A DNA stretch of 64,000 bases. Origin: JAEINY01 sp942490535. Its GTDB lineage: Bacteria > Bacteroidota > Bacteroidia > Bacteroidales > Marinilabiliaceae. Numbering within the stretch: position 1 is the stretch's first letter; the number at the start of each line of letters is the position of its first letter. The stretch lies in NCBI GenBank assembly GCA_942490535.1, contig CALNXQ010000005.1, forward strand, positions 1,612,001 through 1,676,000, written 5' to 3'. A program made the position numbers and the translations under genes. Below, one piece after another: positions 1 through 7,600 of this stretch. Below the pieces are notes generated by a model that worked only from the letters and a program-made list of their open reading frames with translations, did no database searches and was not told where the DNA came from.

Positions 1-61
1 TGTCGACGACGATATGGGCGGGTCCTGTTTCGGCTATTTTACCGTGGATGTATTCTAACAT
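1..61 (-). CDS. ruvA: Holliday junction helicase subunit RuvA, N-terminal fragment
   Basis: An ATG on the minus strand at 61 opens a frame reading MLEYIHGKIAETGPAHIVVD up to the window edge. This matches the start of RuvA, whose first beta-barrel begins M-[IL]-x-Y-I-x-G-x-[IL] and continues with a hydrophobic VV strand. RuvA forms the tetramer that binds Holliday junctions and loads RuvB for branch migration. Only about 20 codons are visible, so the call rests on this N-terminal signature. The gene lies downstream of thiL on the same strand. Confidence 0.75.
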   Translation of the reverse strand, partial: MLEYIHGKIAETGPAHIVVD

Positions 62-103
62 GCAATTAGTAGGGTTAAGGATTCGTGTTTAATTTTAAAG
101 GAT

Positions 104-157
104 AATGATTAATTATTAATGAGGTTCTCATGTAGTACGCATTAATAATTAATCATT
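104..157. repeat. Perfect 18-bp inverted repeat between thiL and ruvA
   Basis: Bases 104-121 (AATGATTAATTATTAATG) are the exact reverse complement of 140-157, with an 18-base loop. The stem is almost pure A/T and no T-run follows on either strand, so it is not a canonical terminator. It would form a long hairpin in a thiL-ruvA transcript. Confidence 0.8.
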
Positions 158-169
158 AAACATTGATCA

Positions 170-1210
170 TTATTTCATATGATTCCAGCCCTGGGCTTTC
201 AACTCAATTTCTTCGCCGGCATTGGTCACCAGGCAGCAGCCTTTGGATTCTTCGGTGATGTGCCCCACAATGTAAATCTTGGCATCGTGGTCGCCCGCGA
301 ATTTCTCGTAATCAGCCATGCTCACGGTGAAAAGCAACTCGTAATCTTCACCTCCATTCAAGGCTGCCACCAAGGGGTTCATGTGCATCTCTTCGGCCAA
401 CATGGCAGTGGTGGGATCAATGGGTACTTTATCTTCATAAATGCGACAGCCCATTTTTGATTGCGTACAAATGTGCAGCATGTCACTGGACAAGCCATCG
501 GACACGTCAATCATGGCGGTTGGTTTAACGCCTAACTCGTTTAATAGAGCCACGATTGGCTTGCCTGCTTCGGGTTTCAACTGGCGTTCCAACAGGTAAT
601 CATAACCACTCAGGTCGGGTTGCACCTCCGGATTATCCTTGAAGACGCGTTTTTCACGTTCCAGCAGTTGCAGACCCATGTAAGCAGCACCCAGGTCGCC
701 CGACACACAGATCAGATCGTTGGGTTGCGCGCCACTTCGATAGGTGATTTTATCTGCATCAGCTTCGCCCAAGGCAGTGACGCTAATGGTTAATCCGGTG
801 AGCGATGAAGTGGTGTCGCCTCCCACTAAATCCACATCATAGGCATCGCAGGCCGCATATACACCGGCATAGAATTCATCCAATCCTTCCACCGACATTT
901 TTGAGCTGAGCCCCAATGAAATGGTGATTTGTTTGGGGGTGGCATTCATGGCATACACATCGCTCACATTCACCACCACGGATTTATAACCCAGGTGTTT
1001 CAGCGGCGTGTAGGTTAAATCGAAATGGATGCCTTCCAGCAGCAGGTCGGTAGTGACTACCGTTTTTTTATTGGAATAATCCAAAACCGCGGCATCATCA
1101 CCCACACCTTTTACAGTGCCTTCATGCTTTAATTTGATGTTTTCCGTCAGGTGACGAATCAACCCAAATTCTCCCAATTGTCCCAGTTCAGTCTTTTTAG
1201 CCTCGCTCAT
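170..1210 (-). CDS. thiL: Thiamine-monophosphate kinase
   Basis: Phosphorylates thiamine monophosphate with ATP to give thiamine diphosphate, the last step of cofactor synthesis in the cytoplasm. The 346-residue length is usual for ThiL. Family motifs appear in order: GDDAA (37-41, metal and nucleotide binding), TTDLLLEGIHF (53-63), NVSD (81-84), GGDTT (130-134), GDLGAA (171-176), IDVSDGLSSD (about 233-242) and GGEDYELLF (about 292-300). The ATG at 1210 starts the protein just before the conserved N-terminus and lies about 20 bases after a predicted transcription start. ruvA follows on the same strand across a long hairpin. Confidence 0.95.
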   Translation of the reverse strand: MSEAKKTELGQLGEFGLIRHLTENIKLKHEGTVKGVGDDAAVLDYSNKKTVVTTDLLLEGIHFDLTYTPLKHLGYKSVVVNVSDVYAMNATPKQITISLGLSSKMSVEGLDEFYAGVYAACDAYDVDLVGGDTTSSLTGLTISVTALGEADADKITYRSGAQPNDLICVSGDLGAAYMGLQLLEREKRVFKDNPEVQPDLSGYDYLLERQLKPEAGKPIVALLNELGVKPTAMIDVSDGLSSDMLHICTQSKMGCRIYEDKVPIDPTTAMLAEEMHMNPLVAALNGGEDYELLFTVSMADYEKFAGDHDAKIYIVGHITEESKGCCLVTNAGEEIELKAQGWNHMK

Positions 1211-1236
1211 AATAGATGCAGAATAGTAAATTCGTG

Positions 1237-1244
1237 CAAAAATA
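1237..1244 (-). promoter_or_regulatory. Promoter -7 element of thiL
   Basis: The minus strand reads TATTTTTG, a full match to the Bacteroidota -7 consensus TAnnTTTG. It would put the start of transcription near 1230, about 20 bases before the thiL ATG. I see no good -33 TTTG at the usual distance. Confidence 0.45.
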
Positions 1245-1393
1245 GTAATTATTGTTCAGAGTGACGTGTGGCAACTGAAGTTTATCAGGATTGAACAGGT
1301 GTTAAGTGATTATTTGGATGGGAGAAGGCGTGGTAACTTTTAGTGGGCATGCTGCATTGGCAGGGATACCAACGATTCGGTTGCTTGACCTCT

Positions 1394-1750
1394 TGGTGAG
1401 TAGGTTATGGGAGATGACCCGGGCGCAAGTGCGGGTAACGCCCGGACTGCTCATGTTAACGCGGAGACTTCTCGTGCTGCCCCGCACCGGTCTGGTGCTG
1501 ACGCCCACACCATTTCAATGGGCGCTCATCGGTTTTAGGATGGCCGGGAGCTTGCTCCGGTTCACCCGGACGTGCCTGGAGAGAAGTTTATTGGAATTGG
1601 GACGGTCTACCTCGTCATTTGACTTTACGCGGACGCCTCTTAGGTAGATGTACAGCCTTTTTTCATTGACGCGGACCGTTCTTGTGCAGCCCCTGATCCA
1701 TTTCTGCCTGGCTGCAGCCCCTTTGCGGATGGTTCGCAATCGAATGAGAA
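1394..1750. repeat. Degenerate 21-bp tandem array A (about 17 units)
   Basis: Units start at 1394, 1415, 1436, 1457, 1478, 1499, 1519, 1541, 1562, 1583, 1604, 1625, 1646, 1667, 1688, 1709 and 1730. The spacing is 21 except for one 20 and one 22. The best units begin TGACGCGGAC, TAACGCGGAG, TTACGCGGAC, TAACGCCCGG or TCACCCGGAC. The first 10 bases are semi-conserved and the remaining 11 are different in every unit. Units at 1583, 1604 and 1646 have lost most of the consensus but keep the phase exactly, so that 1562 to 1625 is 63 bases and 1625 to 1667 is 42. Confidence 0.75.
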
Positions 1751-2037
1751 GAGCGCCTTTCAATGGCCGTTTACCGGCAGGCCGTTGCTGTTACCCGCGA
1801 AGCGAAGTTCGGCTCTTGCGCGCTTCACGGCGGTCGTTACCAACGGTTCTTTGTGGAGCCCAATCAGCTTATGAGTCTCACAGTGATGATGGCTTTCGGC
1901 TTATTGTTATATGTTAATCATTAGTAGTGACACGATAATGTAAGAAATAAGTTATTTTGTCAAATTTGACCTGTGTATGTGCAGCAGGTGTTTGATTAAC
2001 CTGTAATTTCATTGGACAATTTTAAAATCAAACCATT

Positions 2038-2721
2038 ATGAATCAAACCCAGCGAAATCAGAAAGCCATGTTTCATGCGGTAGCTCATACCTTTCAAACG
2101 CATGCAACCACATTGTCTGCCAACGCCGTGTTGGCTGATGCCTGTACCAGCTTCAACGCGCTGCTCAGTGAGTTGTCGGAAGTGCAAATGATACAGGAAG
2201 GTCATGCCACCGGATCGGGCGAGTTAAAGCAGAAGGAAGAGGCCGAAATGATCCAGGCCACCGTGCAAGTAGCCGCCGCCGTGTATGTGTATGCCATTGA
2301 TAACAACCAGCCCGATTTGCAGCGAAAGGCCTCAGTGTCGCCTTCGCAGTTGCAGCACATGAGTGCCGAGAAGCTGATAACAACCTGCCTGAACATCCAT
2401 GCTCTGGCTGCCCAGCTCAATGGTAACCTCAGTGATTACGGCGTTTTGCCCGAAGCCATCACCAACCTGAAAAAAGAGATTGATGATTTTGCCGCTGTGA
2501 TCGCCTCTCCACGTTCGGCCATCGTTACCCGGTCGCAGGCCACCGCCCGCATCGCCGAGCTGGTCACGGAGCTGAATCAGTTGTTGAAAGACCGGGTGGA
2601 TAAGCTGATGCTCCTGTTTCAGCACAATCAGCCCCAGGTGTATCAAACCTACAAAGCGGCCCGCATCATTGTGGATTTGCACAAAGCCACAAAGAAAGAA
2701 GAGGAGGAAGTAGAGGAGTGA
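2038..2721 (+). CDS. Unknown all-helical protein, 227 aa
   Basis: I do not recognise a characterised family. The protein has no signal peptide or membrane segment, is rich in Ala, Gln, Leu and Glu, and looks all-alpha, with predicted helices over roughly 1-60, 75-110, 120-160 and 165-215 and a charged tail ending KKEEEEVEE. The C-terminal part (KDRVDKLMLLFQHNQPQVYQTYKAARIIVDL) resembles a motif, DKLMxxF...FYxxYxxAR.I.D, that I associate with Bacteroidota hypothetical proteins of four-helix type; this is recollection, not a search. It is a lone gene followed by a terminator, and GC-richer than the island downstream. Confidence 0.7.
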   Translation: MNQTQRNQKAMFHAVAHTFQTHATTLSANAVLADACTSFNALLSELSEVQMIQEGHATGSGELKQKEEAEMIQATVQVAAAVYVYAIDNNQPDLQRKASVSPSQLQHMSAEKLITTCLNIHALAAQLNGNLSDYGVLPEAITNLKKEIDDFAAVIASPRSAIVTRSQATARIAELVTELNQLLKDRVDKLMLLFQHNQPQVYQTYKAARIIVDLHKATKKEEEEVEE

Positions 2722-2747
2722 ATCGTTCTCGATTGAAGGAATGTGAG

Positions 2748-2775
2748 CGGTGCCCTGTGGGGTGCCGTTTTTTTT
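2748..2775 (+). terminator. Rho-independent terminator of the 2038-2721 gene
   Basis: CGG at 2748-2750 and CCC in the first arm pair with GGG and CCG (2765-2767) around a TGTG loop, with a 2x2 internal mismatch, followed by eight T at 2768-2775. The stem is imperfect but the T-run is strong. Confidence 0.6.
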
Positions 2776-3302
2776 GTGTTTTACAGCCTGGGTCCTTTAT
2801 GGCCCTGGCGTTAGTGGATGGGAGGCGGGGTTATTTTAATGTTAATTAATCAGGCTAACTGTTGTTTGCTATTGAACAATTAATTTATTTTGCACCAGCC
2901 TAAAAGGGGGTCCCAGTATCGAAGCGAGGACGTCTGAAATTAAGCATCGGGAAATTTTAGTGAAATGGAACCAATCAGCTGTTGGCAGCTGAAAAGGAAA
3001 AGTATTGCCCGTTGGTAAGGCGTAACCTAACCTTGATAGGATGACTGTTTTCATGGAAGAGAATCCCTCTCTTTGGCGCGTGTGGTGCGCTGTGCCTTTT
3101 ATTTTTAACGGGTGCTTTTTTCATTCCTCCCGCACTGAGGTGCCCATGCATCCGTGCCGGGTATCCAAATTTCAGTATTCAAGTTTTTTTGTAGCAGCAA
3201 GAAGTCTGTTGTACAGGCCGGGGCAGGGTGTGTCCGGGGTTTAATGCGGCCTTATCAGAAAATATAACATGTAATAATTATATCATTTTAAAAAATTTAC
3301 AG
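2776..3302 (+). other. Long gene-free leader before the tail-fibre cluster
   Basis: No convincing gene is present; a 67-codon frame at 3041-3244 has no family features. A possible promoter lies at TTTG 2865-2868 with TTATTTTG at 2885-2892 (7 of 8 to TAnnTTTG, spacing 16). If it is used, the first tail-fibre gene has a 5' leader of about 400 bases. I could not match the leader to a known riboswitch class. Confidence 0.4.
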
Positions 3303-4445
3303 ATGAAGAAGTTTGTTAGTTTGGGTTTGATGGTTTTAGGGGCTTTTGGGGTGATGGGGCAATCAGGTCAGGTTGGTACAAGTCCGATTTATTATAAGGA
3401 TGGGAAAGTTGGGATTGGTGTCACCCCATCTCAAAAACTGCATGTGAATGGGAGTGTCCAGTTTGATTTACCAGTTAAGTATTCACCAAGTAAATCATTT
3501 TCGATTTTTGCAGAAGGAAATGATCATATAATACAAGGACAAGCATGGACAGGTACTGGACAATCTAATGTGAAAAGCCGTATTCGATTTTCTCAAAGAG
3601 GGCTTGAATTGCAAATACCAGAGTCATTTACTTCTTTTGAAACCGCTACAACCTTTTCTACTGGAATATTTTTATCATCGGGTTATCATGGATCATTGAA
3701 AGGCAACGTTGGAATAGGAACACAAACGCCAAATGCCAAACTGGATGTTGCTGGAAATATCCATGCAAATCGTTTGTCTTTAATTTCCTGGTGGAACTCT
3801 AATGTTGGTCATACGCATAGTTCTATAGTTATGAACGGGACAAGAGTTAATGACCAATGGAAACTATACAACGATGGAGCACGGTCCTCTATAGGTATGA
3901 TTACTACTGATATCTTCTCAAATATTCGTTTTGTTTCTCACCACGATGAACAAATGAAGAATGGTAAAACAATGAGTGATGAGGAGCTTATTAATAATAA
4001 TACTAAGATGATTATTAATTATCTAGGTAACGTTGGCATAGGCACCACCACCCCCGACTACAAACTCGACGTTTGCGGCACCGTCCGCGCCAAAGAAGTG
4101 AAAGTAGAAGAGTTCACCTGTTCCAATGCTTCCTTCAACGGCACCCTGGCCGCCAACCAAATCACCGTCACCACCAACGGCCATACCGCCGATTTCGTTT
4201 TCGAAGAAGATTACCAGTTACGCGAGCTCAGCGAAGTAGAAAACTTCATTAAAACTAACAAACACTTACCGGATATCCCCAGTGCTGCTGCTATGGAAGA
4301 AAAGGGTGTGAACCTGGCAGAGATGAATAAGCTGTTGTTGTTGAAGATTGAGGAGTTGACGTTGTACTCTATCGAGCAGAAAAAGGCGAATGAGAAGCTG
4401 GAGGAACGCCTGGCAAAAATTGAGGCTTTGCTTTTGGCGAAATAA
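3303..4445 (+). CDS. Secreted tail-fibre-domain protein, paralogue 1
   Basis: 380 residues from the ATG at 3303, chosen because it opens a clear signal peptide (MKKFVSLGLMVLGAFGVMGQ). Three beta-type repeats of the form VGIGT.TP..KLDV.G occur near residues 36, 135 and 242, as in phage tail-fibre and autotransporter-like stalks. The C-terminal module (from about residue 241) contains KLDVCG, EFTCSNASFNG, ADFVFEEDY, NKHLPDIPSAAAMEE and a closing coiled coil. This is the tail-fibre/endosialidase-chaperone-like ending common in Bacteroidota surface proteins. The front is AT-rich and the C-terminal module is clearly GC-richer. It is the first of five tandem paralogues upstream of a type IX cargo gene and an RHS gene. 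An extracellular role is inferred. Confidence 0.85.
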   Translation: MKKFVSLGLMVLGAFGVMGQSGQVGTSPIYYKDGKVGIGVTPSQKLHVNGSVQFDLPVKYSPSKSFSIFAEGNDHIIQGQAWTGTGQSNVKSRIRFSQRGLELQIPESFTSFETATTFSTGIFLSSGYHGSLKGNVGIGTQTPNAKLDVAGNIHANRLSLISWWNSNVGHTHSSIVMNGTRVNDQWKLYNDGARSSIGMITTDIFSNIRFVSHHDEQMKNGKTMSDEELINNNTKMIINYLGNVGIGTTTPDYKLDVCGTVRAKEVKVEEFTCSNASFNGTLAANQITVTTNGHTADFVFEEDYQLRELSEVENFIKTNKHLPDIPSAAAMEEKGVNLAEMNKLLLLKIEELTLYSIEQKKANEKLEERLAKIEALLLAK

Positions 4446-4458
4446 AATCACCGTCTTA

Positions 4459-4629
4459 CCCCCGGCCCCTAAAGGGGAGAGGTTTAAATTGGATAGTTAT
4501 AATGATTGAAAATAGCTTTCAATGATCAGGTATTCAAATCTATTGATCTTGTTATGGACTCTATTATAAAAGTTTGCCACGGTCGTCGGGATACAATGTG
4601 TTTTAGCCCCCTTCAGGGGGTTGGGGGTA
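4459..4629. repeat. Small element with GC-rich inverted ends (paralogue 1-2 spacer)
   Basis: The left end ACCCCCGGCCCCTAAAGGGG (4459 onward) and the reverse complement of the right end (4606-4629) share ACCCCC, CCCCT and AAGGGG in the same order. About 125 bases of AT-rich DNA without a gene lie between them. The related spacer at 7441-7555 has the same style of ends. CCCCTAAAGGGG-type palindromes look like interspersed non-coding repeats of this lineage. Confidence 0.5.
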
Positions 4630-4691
4630 GCGGAGATGGGAGAAAAGAAGTAAAAACAATTTGAAACAAACAATACGTTAAGAATACAACA

Positions 4692-6032
4692 ATGAAAAAA
4701 ATAGCAAGCTTAATCTTAATGGCTTTTATCGGTGTGTCGGTATGGGGGCAATACCTAAAAACGGATGGTACCAACTCAATGACAGGAGGCTTAAAAATCC
4801 AAAGAGATACTTATTTGGGAAATTGGCTTGAAATGAGCACTACCCATTATGGGACTAATCAATACTGGAAATGGTGGATCGAAAGTGATGGCTTAAAATT
4901 ATCACGATCAAATGATGGAAGCACATGGAATAGATTACTGCGATTTGATGATGCAACTAATGTTGCAGAGTTTTATCTTGATGTTGTTAGGTTTAATGGT
5001 AAGGTAGGTGTCGGTGTAAATCAGCCTTTGGCGAAGCTTCATATTAATAATGGTGATAATAGTTATGGGGCAATTCTTGCTCAAACAAGTGAAAGTAGTT
5101 TTCAATTATATACAAAATCACTGACCACACAGCCTCAGTTTGTAGAGACTTTTAGACTTGGTTTAAAATATAATACCAATGAAAACAATGGCTTCATTTC
5201 TTTTTATAGAGGTGGCGGCGAAAGTGGTGGCTTTTTGGGGTTTTCTACAAATGGGAATGAAAGAGTTAAAATTGATGCAGTTGGCAATGTTGGCATTGGA
5301 GATTCGTCTCCAACAGAAAGGCTAGATATAGGCGGGAATATTCAGATTCAAGGTAATGGAGGTGGAAATGATAGTGAATTAGGTTCACTTAAATTTTATA
5401 ATAAACACACAAGTTCTCAGACTGTTTTGGCTCAAATTCAAGCAAGGAGAGGTATTGGTAGTCATCATAAAGGAAATTTAACTTTTTATGTTAAAAATGA
5501 AAGTGAATTGCATGAAGCATTAAGGATTAATGCACGAGGTCATGTCGGCATCGGCACCACCACCCCCGATTACAAACTAGACGTCTGCGGCACCATCCGC
5601 GCCAAAGAAGTGAAAGTAGAAGAGTTCACCTGTTCCAATGCTTCTTTCAACGGCACCCTGGCCGCCAACCAAATCACCGTCACCACCAACGGCCACACCG
5701 CCGATTTCGTTTTCCAAGAAGATTACCAGTTACGTGAGCTCCGCGAAGTAGAAAACTTCATTAAAACCAACAAACACTTACCGGATATCCCCAGCGCTGC
5801 GGCTATGGAAGAGCAAGGTGTGAACCTGGCGGAGATGAATAAGCTGTTGTTGCTGAAGATTGAGGAGCTGACGTTGTATGCCGTTCAAAAAGAAAAGGAA
5901 ATTCAGGCACTCAAGGAAAAAGATAAGAGGCAAGAGGAAAAAGTGGAAGAAGTCCGAAGAGAGGAGTCTGATGCTCGAAAAGAGTTGGAGGAGCGCCTAG
6001 CAAAACTAGAGAAGTTATTGTTGAACGAATAA
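4692..6032 (+). CDS. Secreted tail-fibre-domain protein, paralogue 2
   Basis: 446 residues. Signal peptide MKKIASLILMAFIGVSVWGQ. The variable front includes VGVGVNQPLAKLHI near residue 104 and GNVGIGDSSPTERLDIGG near 200. This is followed by a segment of about 65 residues (ELGSLKFYNKHTSSQ, AQIQARRGIGSHHKG) that recurs in paralogue 3. The conserved C-terminal module begins near residue 283. A longer charged coiled coil follows, rich in KEKEIQALKEKDKRQEEKVEEV. It probably makes a trimeric stalk at the cell surface; function is inferred from the repeats only. Confidence 0.85.
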   Translation: MKKIASLILMAFIGVSVWGQYLKTDGTNSMTGGLKIQRDTYLGNWLEMSTTHYGTNQYWKWWIESDGLKLSRSNDGSTWNRLLRFDDATNVAEFYLDVVRFNGKVGVGVNQPLAKLHINNGDNSYGAILAQTSESSFQLYTKSLTTQPQFVETFRLGLKYNTNENNGFISFYRGGGESGGFLGFSTNGNERVKIDAVGNVGIGDSSPTERLDIGGNIQIQGNGGGNDSELGSLKFYNKHTSSQTVLAQIQARRGIGSHHKGNLTFYVKNESELHEALRINARGHVGIGTTTPDYKLDVCGTIRAKEVKVEEFTCSNASFNGTLAANQITVTTNGHTADFVFQEDYQLRELREVENFIKTNKHLPDIPSAAAMEEQGVNLAEMNKLLLLKIEELTLYAVQKEKEIQALKEKDKRQEEKVEEVRREESDARKELEERLAKLEKLLLNE

Positions 6033-6099
6033 CGTCACCTTGGGATACAACACAATCATATTGTTGATCTGAATGTAAAAACGAATTGAAAAACATAAA

Positions 6100-7437
6100 A
6101 TGAAAAAACTAATATCCTTAATGGTAATGGCCCTGATAGTGGGGAGTGTTTGGGGGCAATCTGTTGTTATTTCTGATAAAAAAGGGAATGATACACCAAT
6201 TAAACATGAAAGTGGAAATGTGGGAATAGGAACTAGTACTCCTAATTCAAAACTTGAAGTAGGCGTGGCTCACAGTTATAATCAAGATGAGGAAATGCGA
6301 ATTGGCTCATATTATCAGAGTAATTTTATTGGGGTTGGATTTAATTATAGAATTGATGGTGTAGGTTCTTGTTCAAAACACTTGATAGGATATCATGGTG
6401 CAACCCGTCAAACATTTATGACTTTTAGTCATGATCAAATGATTGGGATTGGTGTAATGTCTCCAAAATCAAAGTTAGATGTAGATGGAAATATCCAAAT
6501 TAGAAGAAATTCAGGTACAAATGATGGAGAATTGGGTAGTTTATCATTTTTCAATACATATGCTAATTCTAATTCAGTATTAGCGCAAATACAAGCTAGA
6601 AGGGGAAATAGCAGTCATCAACGAGGTGATTTAGCATTTTACGTAAAAGATGGTTCTATTCTAAAAGAATCGGTCAGGATTACATCAGATGGTAATGTTG
6701 GGATTGGGATAAATAAACCAGTTGAAAAGTTTCACATAGAAAATGGAAACATTCTAATAAAAGATCCAACAAATAGCACAGTTAGAAATATTTTCTTTGT
6801 GCCAAGTGATAATAGTAAACGAAACTACATTCAAGGGTATCAAACAGCTCAACCTGCAAACGATTTTCTAAGGATTGGATCCCATTATGGAGCCATCCTG
6901 TTTTCAACTGGTTCTGCTAGCACTCCAGATGAAAGAATGCGTATCGTAAGAAACGGCAACGTCGGTATCGGCACCACCACTCCCGATTACAAACTCGACG
7001 TTTGCGGCACCATTCGCGCCAAAGAAGTAAAAGTAGAAGAATTTACCTGTTCCAATGCCTCCTTCAACGGCACCCTGGCCGCCAACCAAATCACCGTCAC
7101 CACCAACGGCCACACCGCCGATTTTGTCTTCGAAGAAGATTATGAATTACGTGAGCTCAGCGAAGTAGAAACTTTCATTATAACTAACAAACACTTACCG
7201 GATATCCCCAGTGCTGCTGCCATGGAAGAGAATGGGGTTAACCTGGCGGAGATGAATAAACTACTATTGCAGAAGATTGAGGAGTTGACGCTGTATGCCA
7301 TAGAGAAAGACAAAGAAGTACAGGAGCTGAAAAGTCTTGTTGAGGAGCAAGGTGAAGACGATGAAAGGCAGAAGGCTGAAGTAGAGGATATGAAAAGTGA
7401 GATGGCTGAAATACGAGAGCTGCTTGTGAAACGTTGA
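6100..7437 (+). CDS. Secreted tail-fibre-domain protein, paralogue 3
   Basis: 445 residues. Signal peptide MKKLISLMVMALIVGSVWGQ. The front has four VGIG-type motifs near residues 39, 117, 200 and 280. Its GNIQI...ELGSLSFFN...AQIQARRGNSSHQRG segment is clearly homologous to one in paralogue 2 but is followed by different sequence, so the variable part is itself modular. The conserved C-terminal module starts near residue 285, followed by a charged coiled-coil tail. The gene follows paralogue 2 after 67 bases. Confidence 0.85.
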   Translation: MKKLISLMVMALIVGSVWGQSVVISDKKGNDTPIKHESGNVGIGTSTPNSKLEVGVAHSYNQDEEMRIGSYYQSNFIGVGFNYRIDGVGSCSKHLIGYHGATRQTFMTFSHDQMIGIGVMSPKSKLDVDGNIQIRRNSGTNDGELGSLSFFNTYANSNSVLAQIQARRGNSSHQRGDLAFYVKDGSILKESVRITSDGNVGIGINKPVEKFHIENGNILIKDPTNSTVRNIFFVPSDNSKRNYIQGYQTAQPANDFLRIGSHYGAILFSTGSASTPDERMRIVRNGNVGIGTTTPDYKLDVCGTIRAKEVKVEEFTCSNASFNGTLAANQITVTTNGHTADFVFEEDYELRELSEVETFIITNKHLPDIPSAAAMEENGVNLAEMNKLLLQKIEELTLYAIEKDKEVQELKSLVEEQGEDDERQKAEVEDMKSEMAEIRELLVKR

Positions 7438-7440
7438 TTT

Positions 7441-7555
7441 CACCCCTGGCTCCTAAAGGGGAAATGATTAGTGCTGTTGTGACTGCTATTATTGAAACTT
7501 GTAAAAACCGCAGGGACGAAATATGTGAAAGTCCCTTTTAGGGGATTTAGGGGTT
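7441..7555. repeat. Small element with GC-rich inverted ends (paralogue 3-4 spacer)
   Basis: The left end CACCCCTGGCTCCTAAAGGGG (7441-7461) and the right end (7531-7555, TCCCTTTTAGGGG then ATTTAGGGGT) are inverted relative to each other, and resemble the pair at 4459-4629. No gene lies between. It may be a mobile or recombinogenic repeat. Confidence 0.45.
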
Positions 7556-7600
7556 GAAATAAATAATATGAAACAAACATTCAAAAATAATAAAAGAATA

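Larger units (their letters stand above)
1211..2037. other. Gene-free divergent intergenic region containing array A
   Basis: This 827-base stretch separates divergent thiL and the 2038 gene. I find no gene in it. Open frames exist on both strands but have odd composition (Arg, Thr, Leu, Val rich), no family motif, and lie on top of a 21-bp repeat. Locally GC-rich DNA (about 1410-1560) is packed with short stems: CCGGGCG at 1419-1425 pairs with CGCCCGG at 1439-1445, GCACC/GGTGC lies near 1484-1498, and an 8-bp stem pairs 1761-1768 with 1780-1787. A weak promoter (TTTG 1313-1316, TAACTTTT 1334-1341, 17 bases apart) precedes the repeats on the plus strand. Confidence 0.6.

Noticed and set aside
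1306..1917. Open frames on both strands (113, 89, 82 and 68 codons) as small genes
   Set aside because: They lie on the 21-bp array, have repetitive Arg/Thr/Leu composition, overlap on both strands and show no family motif. 20- and 22-base units would break a shared reading frame.
6904..7113. Gly-rich frames antisense to the conserved tail-fibre module (also at 9599-9844)
   Set aside because: They recur only because the sense module recurs; they mirror its GC-rich codons.
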